40,457 nt of DNA from Lingula anatina (GCF_001039355.2 NW_019773568.1:29109-69565), one strand, 5' to 3'. Counted from the first letter of the stretch, positions 20,881-33,732 are shown. Notes: generated by a model from the sequence alone, not told the origin. Program-made: numbers and translations.

Positions 20881-23800
20881 ATGGGTTCCCTTCTACGCAG
20901 TTACATTTTAGGCTTGCTAGGACTGTTTTCAATGGCAAATGTGTACGTAGGGGCAGAATATCGCTACATTCATATTCGGAACGAGGAAAATGGTGAAATG
21001 GTTGAGTGTAGGGAGATCCAGTGTGAGAAAGGTACGTTGAAATAACTTTCAAAAGTCTGCGTTTTTTTAGTTGGGGTAATTGATAATTCTGGGCCTGACC
21101 CAGACAGTTTACATAGGGAGTGTTTTTTTCTTCATCTTTGCGGTTCTAACACTTAATCGGTCTAGTTGATGATTGTTTAATCACACACGTTGATTACATT
21201 TATTTATTTATAACCATTGTTGTTGATTTTTATTCACTTTGGTCTTTTTTTGGTTTACCCACTGTTATCAGTCAAGTTTGAGGTAGGCTGATGTAAGTGA
21301 AAGGTATTCGGTTTTATGCTTGTACATGTACAACTGTACAATGCATTTTACAGTTTGGATTATTCAAAAGAAGTATGAAATCTAAACGTATTAAAAAAGT
21401 GTTAATCATCCTCAAAATCATTTTTAACTGTTAGAGCATTTGTTCTAATTAGGTGTCTTAGCCTAAATGTAGCGTATGGACAATGAACTACCTGTGTTAC
21501 GAATACCAGCAAGTGTAGGCAAGAGGTTTCCCCGCCCTTTCTGCACGACACTAGTTGCGGGAAAAGTAACTATACGTTTCAAGCCTAAAGTTAAAGGACC
21601 CGCAAGTGGTTATGCATATATAGAGCTCCTAAATTTGCGATCGCATTTTTGATACTCTTCTTATAAGCCAAACGCCAGCTTCAAGTGATTTATCCAGTTT
21701 GATTCATCGTCCTTCTAGATCTCAATCATGGTCTATTACCTCGGTCTAGCCGTAAATCTCAATTGCAAATGGTTGCAATGAGCAATTCATGCACTTTGAT
21801 CAGTTTTTATCTTTAATTTCAAATCTGTATTCGTAGCAGCTATGGCTAATATTCATTTTATAGATGATTGCACCATTTTGTCGATTGCACCATCGAATCC
21901 ATGACTAATGATGCAACGGTATTATTCTATAACCTACATTTATTATCTTATCTTGTTCTGGATTGTTCCCGGAGAGTTTTTGGCGTTCGTCATGTACTAC
22001 ATTTATATGGCCGACCCCACTTATATGTTACACCCCATTTCCATAGATTAGATCGACCTACTTAAGATCGACCTAACTCCCTGGGGGTTCACGCTAAATA
22101 GCTGTCAGCCGGGCGGACACGAAAGTTAATAACCTCCTTGCAGCTTGTAGTAGGCGGGACGGACATTTAAGTCGGATTAACTGAAAGTAATCTAGTGAGA
22201 CTCCCCGCGGGGATAGATCGATCTAAAATCTATGGGAATAGAGCCTAGTCTGCGGATCAACTTGTTCTGAGTGCGCTTTTAGTTTTTACGGTATCAGATT
22301 TTACTTTAGAACTAGGACAATATTACAAAATTAGCTCACTGAAGAGTCGAATTTATATCAATGGGATAGTTAGCACAACAGATTTCATTAGTTATTTTAA
22401 AGGCATAAATGCGTGTTTATGTATTGGTCTCAGTGAATGCTGTAGGCCTATGTATTTTTGTCTGTCTACTTCCCCCTCGCTTGTGTCGGGAAAAGTAACT
22501 ATACACTTCAGGCCTAAGTTAAGGCCCCGCAAGGAAACGTATTATATCATTTTTAGATCCCTTTGTAAACTATTTTTATTATTCACACGCAAGCTTCGAC
22601 TGATTTATCCAGTTTAATTAATCGTCTTTCTGAATCATGGTATACATGTATAACTCGATCTCGCCGAGAATCTCAAATGAAAATAATGGTATAAATGAGC
22701 AATCCAAGCAGTTTGATCGTTTTTAATTTTTAATTTCAAAACTGTATTTTCAAACCACGGGATTTGGGGATTTGAAGCAGCTATGGTTAATATTCATTTT
22801 GTAGATGATTGCATCGTTTTGCCGTCGTGCCGTCGAATCCATGACTTATGGCACAACCGAATTGATTTATAAACCTACTTGTATTATCTTATCTTGTTCT
22901 GGATTGTTCCCGAAGAGGTATAACATTGCGATTATCATGTTCTACATTTAGGTCGCATTTAGAACAGATGTTCTACGGCCTAAATATGGCCGACCCCACT
23001 TATCTGTTGGTCCGCGGATCAACTTGCTCTGAGTGCGCTTTTAGTTTTTATTGTGTCATATCTTAACTTAGAACTCGGACAATATTACAAAACTACCACA
23101 CTATACATGTAGAGTCGGATTATTATCAATGGGATAGTTAGTGTAACAGGTTTCATTAGTTATTTTAAACGCATTTATGTTTATGTATTGATCTCACTGA
23201 ATGCTGTATGTATTTTTTTTTCTGTCTGTCTGCCCGTTTGACGGCGTAATTACTCCAGTACTTGCATGCCTACCTTTCGTTACGTTTTTTATTTCATTTT
23301 TTTAAAGACGTGTTATTTTGCTGTCAAAACTTTCTTCCTGTTTTCTTTTATAAATACCCCAAATTTGTGTTTTTATACTACGTGTTCTGTACATGTGAAG
23401 AAAAGTGATAAAAAAAAGAAAAAAAATGGAAAGTGTATGATTAAGAATATCAATGACGTCAATGAATTTTCTTTTTCTCACACACATTTTCTTGATCAGT
23501 ACGTGATGACTCAACTGCCTCGTTAAGCGGTTTGAATTTGGTCGTTCTATAGGTTTATGACACGGGTTGTTAATCATCACTTACCGTTCTTCAAAATTCT
23601 AGGGCAGTATGCCAAGCCGTGCACACCTGATGACAGGGATTCGTCACGCTGCGTCCCTTGTGAAGACGGTTACTATCAAGACGATAATGTGAATCCCCTG
23701 CGTAAAGAATGCAAACTGAAGTAAGTCACTGAATTCTGAATGGGAACGAAAGGTGTATTCATTTTGTGATTGTTTCACGTTTTATTTGTTCGACTGTGTA

Positions 23801-26800
23801 CGTTTGTGTGTGTTTGCCGTAGGCTCAGGGGGGGGGGGGTTAAAATATTTATGGGGATAATCTTAAGTGTTAGCCTTTCCCTTTCTAATAGTCGATCAAA
23901 ACCTTTGATTCTTCCATAAATCTTTTAAAAAGCGCAATGTTAAAAGGGACAAACCTCGGCAATATATTGAAGCTAGCTGACGCCCCTAAAACCACACACT
24001 ACGTTAGACTTTTGCACAGCCAAATATTTCTTCTGGAAATAAATTTCGATATGTGTCCCGGTTAATGTACAGCTTATATACCATATCCAAAACCGTAGAC
24101 AAAACGGTTTTAAAAGTTTTACCAGTATGGAGATTTAGACTGCTAACAGTTAGAAATTTGCATTTAGAGCTCGAAAACAGGTCTATAGATCGTGATTTCC
24201 TCCCCGGTTTCGTGTGAAAAATGGAAATTACTCATAATATATATATTTTTCTTAATATCATATAAATATCAGTATCATACGTTAATATCAATATCATAAA
24301 AATTCATTTCGGCGTTATATGTTTTTTATTTACAGAAAACGTTGTTTGGATCAGAATCCAGACATAAAGAAATGCACCACCGTCAAAGACCCCGGGAGTT
24401 TGACCAGGGACGCGACCTGCTCGTGTCTTCAAGGTTGCACATGGTACAAGTCACTCGCTGAATGCATTCCTGATGACCCCAGCGTGCGGCCTACCACGCC
24501 ACGACCTTCTTGTCCGCCTGGTCAAACGACCAAGGAAAATAGCACAGGTGAGGGTGTTTGTATTTGTATATCCATCAAGTGATAAAAATTATACATCTCC
24601 CTCTTGTTGGTTTTTATTCAATTATATGTTATTTTGATCATCAATCAGTTCAGTTATTCATTTATCTTTTCATGCTATCTACATTGTTCCCCAGGAATTC
24701 TCTTCCTTTTTTTTACAAGTTTTAGTCCTTAAGAAGTACATGTAACCTCTCGAAATATCCACGTTCTCGGTAAAGTACAAAGTTGTCCCAATTGCATTCA
24801 CCAAACAGATAAACAAATCAATGAATATAGAGGTCAAACGATTTGCTTTATGCCCCCTTTCACTCACAAATTTCGTCACTTTGGGGCGTGCGTTTTTCTT
24901 TATCTTTATTTTATAACGTTAATCAAATTATTACCATCGTGTTTTAGACCCGTATCACGTTTTACTGCAAATTTGTAAACTGACTAAATAGCGAAGATAA
25001 CTACACAGGTTAAAAAGTAGGTCAATTGCCTGTATAAAATTGCCATACGATTATCGATTTTTTAGTGTGGACCGTTTTATGGGGGAGACACAAGTGGAAG
25101 ATGTATCAAGGTGCTAGCAAAATATTTCGGTTGCATAGAGTTACTATAAGGCAGAGGATATTGTACAATTGTAGGTATAGAAGTAAAACTAACCCATATC
25201 TCTGTAGAATTTTACAGATACCATGGCACTTTTTTATTCCATCTGTCTCTCCCTAAATAGGACAGACCGCGTTAAACTATTCTGCTCCCGGGTCACACCC
25301 AATTGTTGCAGACGATTCATAGACATGAGACCCTGCATTGATAAGACTGCACCCCACCGCTCAAGATTGCACAAACTTTTCAAGATTTTCCATTGATTAT
25401 TTTCGGCGATTCATGGCTGACTCCTGTCTTGTAAGGAACATCGGATTTATTTTGATGATATTGATAATGGCGAACAAGGAGCGGATTTTCCCTGGCGTTT
25501 TACCTTTTCTGGATTTGGGCAATATACATTATTATTATTATTATTATTATTTATTTATTTATTTTTTTTTTTTGAGGTTTTGAAAATTTTTGTACTTCTT
25601 TTTGTTTTAGTAAATATTTAGTAAATATTTGAACGGTAATTGATTATCCAGGCATACACATTGTGTTCAAGCGTCAGTCAGACTGTTGTACACAGCCTTA
25701 GTATTGAGATACCTTTAGCTTTATTATGTTTGTTATAATGCGCTAAGCGATTCAAATTTCCGAGAAAATCCTTTGTGACATAATTATTATAAGAAAACAG
25801 TAGCAGAGTTCCCCTAAGCCGTTCAGTTTTCTTGTCTCCGCTGCGGTCGTTGTCGTTCGTGAATTGACCTTCAAAGTCACCGAAAAACTCACAACGTCTT
25901 TAACAAATCGCAAGATTTTTCGTGGTTTCGTTTTGTTTATTTGTTAATCATTTATTTATAGCAAATAAGTTCCTGTCATACATGCACGTTGCCCAGGTGT
26001 GTGTTAAACCCCTCGGCGCCTTGTTTTGAAGGATTTGTAACAAAAAGAAATGTCAAAATGAATGAATTATTTTGTATTTGTCAGGTTGTTTTCCCGAGTG
26101 TCCAGAGGGTTTTTTCAAGGACGGTGACAGCTGCAAACAATACACGAAGTAAGTCCCAGAAAAACTAGAAATAAACATAGTTGGATCCGTTGTGTGTGTG
26201 TGTGTGTGTGTGTGCATGTGCGTGCGCACGTGCTTGAGTGCGAGGAACAATGACCTTCCCCTCCACTCTTGTCTTTGGTCTAAGTCTCCCTTCTACATCT
26301 TTGATAAAATACATAAAGCATTTAGAGAGTTAAGATTTTAAGAGAAATTTTGAGGTAGATATTTTTATGAAACCGGCCCCGAATAGGTCTTTGGTGATGA
26401 TATCGGCATTTGTTGTAATGTGCGGAGAAGAGCAAAACTAGCGCAACCAATACAATGTACGGGGATCTCACCTAACACAATATACACAATCGTCTCATGT
26501 TTCAGTTGTCGGAGTGAGGGGAAGTGTGTGGAAATCAAAGGAAACGCCACCGCCGACAACATTTGCAGCGCAGCCAACTTCACAGGTAAAATCTTAAATC
26601 AATTAAAAAATATATAGACAAAATTAGGACATTATTCGAAGGAAGACACAGATGCATATTTACTTTCTTAATTGAAGCAAGACGGTGCGTTTAATAATTT
26701 GATATTTATGTTAAAATTATACGTCCGTCAGTCATTTAAATTAAGTTTTTGTTATGGTCGTTTACTCAACATATGCTCTCTATATAACTGAAATGACAAA

Positions 26801-27422
26801 TAATGAATTCATTTACAGCATATAATTTTTTCAGTAGTATTTTTTCGGTTGTAATCATAGTTTCGTCAACGCAGAAGCTAAACTTTTTAAAAAATTTGCA
26901 CCACTGCTATTTTATGATTAAGATGACAAGTGACACACTGAAATATTGGAGTTCAAATAATCATGAGTTTAAACAATTTAAAAATTGTTAATTTGGAAAA
27001 AAACTGTAACTTGGAATTCATTCTTTAATTTCTAAGATCTCGATATTCAACATGAGTCTGTGCAATTTCTTATTTCAGATTGGACCAAGGACTGCAACCA
27101 GACCGGTTCTTCACAGCAGCAGAAGTCAGAAGGGCCTAAGATGCTAAAGATTATACTTGGTGTGACGGTCCCTGGGGTTATTTTATGTGCACTAGCCATT
27201 ATAGCTTATTGTGCATGGAAATGGACAACGAACAAAAAGAATGAAGAACAAAATAGACAGGAGATTCTGGCCCGACTGACTAGTGGAACTTTGGAGGGGG
27301 AAGGTAATTGGGATTGTACTGGTGTATCTGTATGATATCATACTGCTACTTTGTCAAAATTCTTCATTTCCCTATAAACGAGGTCACGACTTAGGTTAGG
27401 AAAACCTGAAGAGTAAAATGTG

Positions 27423-27459
<37 letters not shown>

Positions 27460-27699
27460 GAAACTTGCTATCAAAACTTGCAGTATGCACTGATTGTGTT
27501 TATTAATCAGCTCCAAAACTACGATTTGCTACATTTAAAAGTCGTCCAACTTTTACATAAATTTCAACTTTTTTAGTTCTTCATATAGCATTTGGGATAG
27601 TGGAAAATAACATCGGTAAAAACTGGGAGCGATTGGGAAGACGTCTGTTGGAGAATTTTGATACTACTGTGCGTTTTGAAATATATGAAGCATATCCTC
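20881..27699 (+). CDS. TNF receptor superfamily death-domain receptor, copy C (last two exons lost at gap)
   Basis: Exons: 20881-21031, 23603-23720, 24336-24547, 26085-26148, 26506-26585, 27079-27303, 27577-27699. Phases equal those of copy A. The signal peptide is about 24 residues (MGSLLRSYILGLLGLF...) and two residues longer than in A. The ectodomain cysteines are conserved. Exon 3 encodes one extra Asp (IPDDPSV). The transmembrane exon is identical to that of copy D, whereas the death-domain exon 7 is identical to that of copy A. The second half of the death domain and the tail are missing because the contig ends at 27722 within intron 7. Intron 1 (21032-23602) is enlarged by internal duplication and MITEs. 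A working receptor gene is likely in the real genome. Confidence 0.86.
22033..22241 (-). mobile_element. 209-bp GATCGATC MITE in intron 1 of copy C
   Basis: The ends CCCATTTCCATAGATTAGATC and GATCTAAAATCTATGGG are inverted repeats. The whole element is the reverse complement of 38109-38317 in the P450 gene, with few differences. Its interior has CCCCGCGGGG and CCGGGCGGACACGAA blocks and no open frame. Confidence 0.85.
22951..23038. mobile_element. Short derivative of the GCATTCA MITE family
   Basis: GTCGCATTTAGAACAGATG at the left and GATCAACTTGCTCTGAGTGCGC at the right are imperfect inverted repeats. Between them lies CCTAAATATGGCCGACCCCACTTA, shared with 18885-18905 and 22009-22022. It appears to be an internally deleted copy. 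Confidence 0.55.
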
Positions 27700-27721
27700 G
27701 TAAGTTTTTAAACAGCCTTCA

Positions 27722-27722
27722 N
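27722..27722. other. Single-N assembly join 3
   Basis: To the left is intron 7 of copy C. To the right the sequence begins in intron 2 of another copy, matching 24190 onward. Exons 3-7 are therefore present on both sides, as expected for two overlapping contigs placed end to end or for two real copies with a gap between them. Confidence 0.85.
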
Positions 27723-27871
27723 GATCGTGATTTCCTCCCCGGTTTCGTGTGAAAAATGGAAATTACTCATAATATATATATTTTTCTTAATATCATATAA
27801 ATATCAGTATCATACGTTAATATCAATATCATAAAAAATCATTTCGGCGTTATATGTTTTTTTATTTACAG

Positions 27872-30800
27872 AAAACGTTGTTTGGATCAGAATCCAGACA
27901 TACAGAAATGCACCACCGTCAAAGACCCCGGGAGTTTGACCAGGGACGCGACCTGCTCGTGTCTTCAAGGTTGCACATGGCACAAGACACTCGCTGAATG
28001 CATTCCTGACCCCAGCGTGCGGCCTACCACGCCACGACCTTCTTGTCCGCCTGGTCAAACGACCAAGGAAAACAGCACAGGTGAGGGTGTTTGTTAGTAT
28101 ATCCATCAAGTGATAAAAGTTATACATCTCCCTCTTGTTGGTTTTTATTCAATTATATGTTATTTTGATCATCAAATCAGTTCAGTTATTCATTTATCTT
28201 TTCATGCTATCTACATTGTTCCCCAGGAATTCTCTTCCTTTTTTTTACAAGTGTTAGTCCTTAAGAAGTACATGTAACCTCTCGAAATGCCCACGTTCTC
28301 GGAAAAGTACAAAGTTGTCCCAATTGCATTTACCAAACAGATAAACAAATTAATGAATATAGAGGTCAAACGATTTGCTTTATGCCCCCTTTCACACACA
28401 AATTTCGTCACTTGGGGCGTGCGTTTTTCTTTTTCTTTATTTTTATAACGTAAAAAAATCATTACCATAATTTTTTAGACCCGTATCACGTTTTAACTGC
28501 AAATTTGTAAACCGACTAAATAGCGAAGATAACTACACAGGTTAAAAAGTAGGTCAGTTGCCTGTATAAAATTGCCATATGATTATCGATTTTTTAGTGT
28601 GGACCTTTTTATGGGGGAGAGAGAAATGGGAGAGGTATCAAGGTGCTAGCAAAATATTTCGGTTGCATAGAGTTACTATAAGGCAGAGTATATTGCACAA
28701 TTTAAGATGTAGAAGTAAAACTAACCCATAGCTCTATAGAACTTTACAGATACCATGGCACTTTTTTATTCCATCTGTCTCTCCCTAAATAGGACAGACC
28801 GCGTTAAACTGTTCTGCTCCCGGGTCACAGACGATTGTTGCAGACGATTCATAGACATGATAGCCTGCATTGATAAGACTGCACTCTGCCGCTCAAGATT
28901 GCACAAACTTTTTAAGATTTGCCATTGATTATTTTCGGCGATTCATGGCTGACTCCTGTCTTGTAAGGAACACCAGATTTATTTTGATGATAATGGTGAA
29001 CAAGGAGCGGATTTTCCCTGGCGAATTTTACCTTTCCTGGATTTGGGCAATATCCATAGTTTGTTATTGCATCAATTTATATTATCGCTGTTACAAAAAG
29101 TAGGTTGATAATAAAAAATGAAGGTGATAAATATTTTTGTTACAGTACCGTGTCACACTGTAGGCCATGGATAGGGAGCTAGTTTCTGCCCCGCCCCATC
29201 CCAATTTTTTTAAAAATAAAAATTTCAAGGATCTTTACTTATTGCTAGTATTTTATTTTACTTTATGTCACTTTTATTTTATCTCCTGTCAGTAGCAGAG
29301 TTCCCCAAAGCCGTTCACTATTCTTGTCCCCGCTGTGGTCGTTGTCGTTCATGAATTGACTTTCAAAGCCACAGAAAAACTCACCGCGTCTTTAACGAAT
29401 CACTTTGTCGCTTTGAACGAATCGTTTTGTTTATTTGTTAATCATTTATTTATAGCAAAAAAGTTCCTGTCATACATGTACGTTGCACAGGTGTGTGTTG
29501 AACCCCTCGGCGCCTTGTTTTGAAGAATTTGTAACAAAAAGAAATGTCAAAATGAATGCATGAGACTTGGACATAAATTCGTTATTATGTCCAAGCATGA
29601 GGGAAGTGGATGAACTGCTTTTAACTGTTATTATTATTATTTTGTATTTGTTAGGTTGTTTCCCCGAGTGCCCAGAGGGTTTTTTCAAGGACGGTGACAG
29701 CTGCAAGCAATACACGAAGTAAGTCCCAGAAAAACTAGAAACAAACATAGTTGGATCCGTTGTGTGTGTGTGTGTGCATGTGCGTGCGCGCATGCGTGAA
29801 TGCGAGTAACAATGACCTCCCCCTCCACTCTCGTCTTTGGTCTTAGTCTCCCTTCTACATAAAATACCTTCATATGAAATTATTATGAATTAACAACAAC
29901 GATTGTGAGTGAGAAATTGATAAAATACATAAAGCATTTAGTGAGTTAAGATTTTAAGAGAAATTTTCAGGTAGATCTTTTTATGAAACCGGCCCCGAAT
30001 AGGTCTTCGGTGATGATATTTGTTGTATTGTGCGGAGAAGAGCAATACGAGCGCAACCAATGCAATGTACGTACCGGTAGATCTCACCTAACACAATATA
30101 AACAATCGTCTCATGTTTCAGTTGTCGGAGAGAGGGGAAGTGTGTGGAAATCAAGGGAAACGCCACCGCGGACAACATCTGCAGCGCAGCCAACTTCACA
30201 GGTAAAATATTAAATCAATTTTGAGAAATTAACATATAGACCAAATTGGGACATTATTCGAAGGCAGACACACGTGCATTTTTACTTTCTTAATTGAAGA
30301 AAGACTTTGCATTTAATAATTTGATATTTATGTTAAAAATTATTCGTCAGTCAGTCATTTAAATTTAGCTTTTGTTATGGTCGTTCACTCAACATATGCT
30401 CTCTATATAATTGAAATGACAAATAATGAATTCATTTACAGCATATAATTTTTTCAGTGGTATTTTTTCAGTTGTAATCATAGTTTCGTCAACGCAGAAG
30501 CTAAATTCGGAGTTCAAATAATCATAAGTTAAATTGTTATTTTGAAAAAAAAACTTATACTGTAATTTGGAATTCATTCTTTAATTTATGAAAACTCCAC
30601 ATTCAACATGAGTCTGTGCAATTTCTTATTTCAGATTGGACCAAGGACTGCAACCAGACCGGTTCTTCACAGCAGCAGAAGTCAGAAGGGCCTAAGATGC
30701 TAAAGATTATACTTGGTGTGACGGTCCCTGGGGTTATTTTATGTGCACTAGCCATTATAGCTTATTGTGCATGGAAATGGACAACGAACAAAAAGAATGA

Positions 30801-30978
30801 AGAACAAAATAGACAGGAGATTCTGGCCCGACTGACTAGTGGAACTTTGGAGGGGGAAGGTAATTGGGATTGTACTGGTGTATCTGTATGATATCATACT
30901 GCTACTTTGTTAAAATTCTTCATTTCCCTATAAACGAGGTCACGACTTAGGTTAGGAAAACCTGAAAGGGAAAATGTG

Positions 30979-31010
<32 letters not shown>

Positions 31011-31751
31011 TTTGAAACTTGCTATCAAAACTTGCAGTATGCACTGATTGTGTTTATTAATCAGCTCCAAAACTACGATTTGCTACATTTAAAAGTCGTC
31101 CAACTTTTACATAAATTTCGACTTTTTTTTTAGCTCTGCGTATAGCATTTGGGATAGTGGAAAATAACATGCGTGAAAACTGGGAGCGATTGGGAAGACG
31201 TCTGTTGGAGAATTTTGATACTACTGTGCGTTTTGAAATATATGAAGCATATCCTCGTAAGTTTTTAAACATCACAAATTTTTTTGCAAAAAATACTTTT
31301 CTAAAGTAAATAAGTGAATAAGCATGATTAAAATGTTTTTAAAAAATATGTGAATGAATTACCGTGTACGTATAAATATACATAAATGAAACAACTGATT
31401 ATTAATTTTTGTGTACTGTTGAAACGATGATTAGGTAGATGTTTCAAGGCAGATACATGTATAAATGTCAACATGAGCCAATATAGTTATGAGGTAGATA
31501 AAAATAAGAGGGGGGAGGGCGTCAAGAAAAAATTTAATAAGAGTGAAAAGATTGAGTAATCCCTATAAAAAGGTGGATGATATTCTTGTACATTTCAGCT
31601 TCCAGTACACCGCTTGCAGATCGAGTGAGCAGAATGCTCACGATCTGGAAGGAAAAACGCGCCAGAGACGCCACGGTGGCGGCTCTTCTGCGGGCGCTGG
31701 ATTTTATAGGACAGGGGAACATATCCCAAGCCATACTGCAAAAAATTGAAG
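27872..31751 (+). CDS. TNF receptor superfamily death-domain receptor, copy D (both ends missing)
   Basis: Exons: 27872-28080, 29655-29718, 30122-30201, 30635-30859, 31134-31256, 31599-31751, equivalent to exons 3-8. All splice sites are canonical and the frame is open. The ectodomain part and transmembrane exon are almost the same as in copy C. Exon 7 starts differently (ALRIAFGIVENNMREN), and exon 8 differs from copy A at several sites (RVSRMLTIWKEKRARDATVAALLRALD). Exons 1-2 are absent because the contig starts in intron 2. Exon 9 is absent because it ends about 20 bases before the expected acceptor. It could be a separate gene or an allele of copy C. Confidence 0.82.
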
Positions 31752-32207
31752 GTAAGTTGAAACTTGAAAAAGATAGATGTCATTCAACACTGCTCATGTA
31801 GAAGAGGTGTACATGTACCCATTTCACCAAAAAGTGACATACAGGTAAACCATTTGGCTCACAGACACACACACACACACGCACACACACACGCGCTACC
31901 AATGTTACTGAAGTGACTGTTTTGATAGCAACTCAATTCAACGACCCAGTTTTTGACGTAAGAGGAACTGAGATATGCTCTCCTGGACACTTGAAGTATT
32001 TCTTACATACTCTTCAAGTCTCTGTATGTACAGTAATATGGTTATTTATAGTATATATTAATTATTTACATTACAGGCGTTAATGTAGGCCTATTCATTT
32101 GCCTCATTTGCTGAATAATGGTTCGGAAAGAGACTTTTTGCAAACGAAGTATTGAAAAAATTGGCATTAATTTTTTCCTAACTAATTCTTCGAATGAACA
32201 TCGAAAT
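31752..32207 (+). other. Partial intron 8 of copy D
   Basis: The sequence follows intron 8 of copy A (6883-7358) closely, including a CA microsatellite (31863-31892 here). It stops at ...ATCGAAAT, about 20 bases short of the place where the exon 9 acceptor lies in copy A. No exon is present. Confidence 0.8.
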
Positions 32208-32208
32208 N
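32208..32208. other. Single-N assembly join 4
   Basis: To the left is intron 8 of copy D. To the right the sequence starts at a point equivalent to 14299, about 3 kb downstream of a receptor stop codon. Exon 9 and the 3' flank of copy D are thus missing. The first ~40 bases to the right also match the end of contig 2 (13250-13288). Confidence 0.85.
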
Positions 32209-33710
32209 AGTTAAATAAGATAAAACAAAATCACACAGTTGCGTAGTATTTCTCACTATGGTTAGGTTAGACAGCATTGCATATTGAGACGCCCGATTGT
32301 AAATTCGCTTATCATTTAATTATATTTGAATAAAATTATTTGTTAAAGATAAACAGAGTTCGTATATTTGAAAATTGACTGCTGCATTTATTCATGTTTG
32401 CATATGCGTTGCCTGATAACAAGGTGCACTGGCAGTCTGTTACAAAAGTGTTGTGTGGAACACAAGGATATTTCGAGTAATCAACAGATACACATTCCTA
32501 GCCGGTCATACCCTTTATATTTGACAGCGGAGGGGGGGGGGGGGGGCTTCACACGTACAGTAGGCGCAGAGTACAACATCCCTATGATACGTAATGCATA
32601 TTTAAATTTTTGTACACTATTTAAGAAGCCCACGATATCAAAAGATAGCGAGAAGTCTCAGACTTGGTCCAGATATACCCTCTACCAGGACGACAGGTTG
32701 ATTTTTTCACAGATATGTCTCTAGATAAATAGACAGTCATTTTGGTCTGGTGTCAAAACACAATCACCTCAGCAAAAACTGTCCACAAAAATAGAGGGTA
32801 GAGGGTAGTCCAGACAGATCTACCCGGCTGAGTGATTACACTCAACCCTACAATTATCTACTCTCTGACTACAGGGTGCACTAGTCTGGTACAAAAATAT
32901 TGATAATCAGCGTGATTATGTAGCGTATTTTAGGGGGGCTGATAACAGAGGGTAACAATATCCTTCTGTACTGCAGTGCCACTGTTTAAGGGGCGGGTAG
33001 GGGAGGTAGTTTCATTGCACCAGACTGTTAAAGTGGATGTTTTCCCACACGGGCTTATACCTAAATTTTGTATATTATTTTATTGTACAAGCCCCTGACA
33101 TCACAGGATACATTAATGTTCCAGGGTCGTCTCTATTGTCTTGTGCCATAGGGGGCATTCACATCCACACATCGTACTAGCTGGATCGGCCCAACTCTAC
33201 AGAGGATACTTGCTGAAGTGCAATCAGTGGAATCAGCTTAATCAGCACACTATATAGTTAATTACTCCCTATAGCTGCTCAAGGAGACGAGTAAGACAAT
33301 TAAGCTGATTCCGCTGATTGCACTTCAACGAGAATCCCCCGCAGAGTTGGATCGACCCAGCTAGTATGATGTGTGAATCTGAATGCGCTCATAGACACAA
33401 TTCCCATAGACACTATCGGGCTACGTAGTTCAACCCAACTCTGCGGGAACCGCAAAGTGCAATCGGCCTAACTGAATGACACTCCACCTCTTGTTTCCAA
33501 CGTACTTGTATAATCACCAGCTTTTCTGTATTCTGTATTCTACTTAACCCTAGGAGGGCCCGTGTTAATTTGTTAAACTGATTGCATTCAGCGAGAGTCC
33601 CCGCAGAGTTGGATCGATTCACTTAGACCGATAGCCCTTAGGTAGCCCTTATGTTCCACAGGTGGCATACATGCAGTGGTTGTACACAATAACGTGGCTC
33701 AGTGGACGCA
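32209..33710. repeat. 1.5-kb flank, second copy
   Basis: Near-identical to 14299-15795, including the poly-G run (32530-32546) and both foldback elements (about 33178-33364 and 33431-33619). The match ends at AGTGGACGCA, after which this copy continues into unique sequence towards the P450 gene. Confidence 0.85.
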
Positions 33711-33732
33711 CAGGTCGCTTAATGTTAGTGTT

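Larger units (their letters stand above)
21032..23602 (+). repeat. Intron 1 of copy C with internal segment duplication
   Basis: A segment of about 0.75-0.85 kb occurs twice in a row (about 21590-22460 and 22480-23220). It recurs as a third copy upstream (about 18490-19260) and once in copy A (about 1490-2020). Landmarks repeated in order are CTGATTTATCCAGTTT, GAGCAATTCATGCA, GATGATTGCA..TTTTG, ATCAATGGGATAGTTAG and CTCAGTGAATGCTGTA. Each repeat carries a different MITE insertion. No extra exon is seen. Confidence 0.75.

Noticed and set aside
32368-32724. 118-codon frame containing a Gly run
   Set aside because: It crosses a poly-G run whose length differs from the equivalent copy near 14615, which breaks the frame there. 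It is not a conserved gene.
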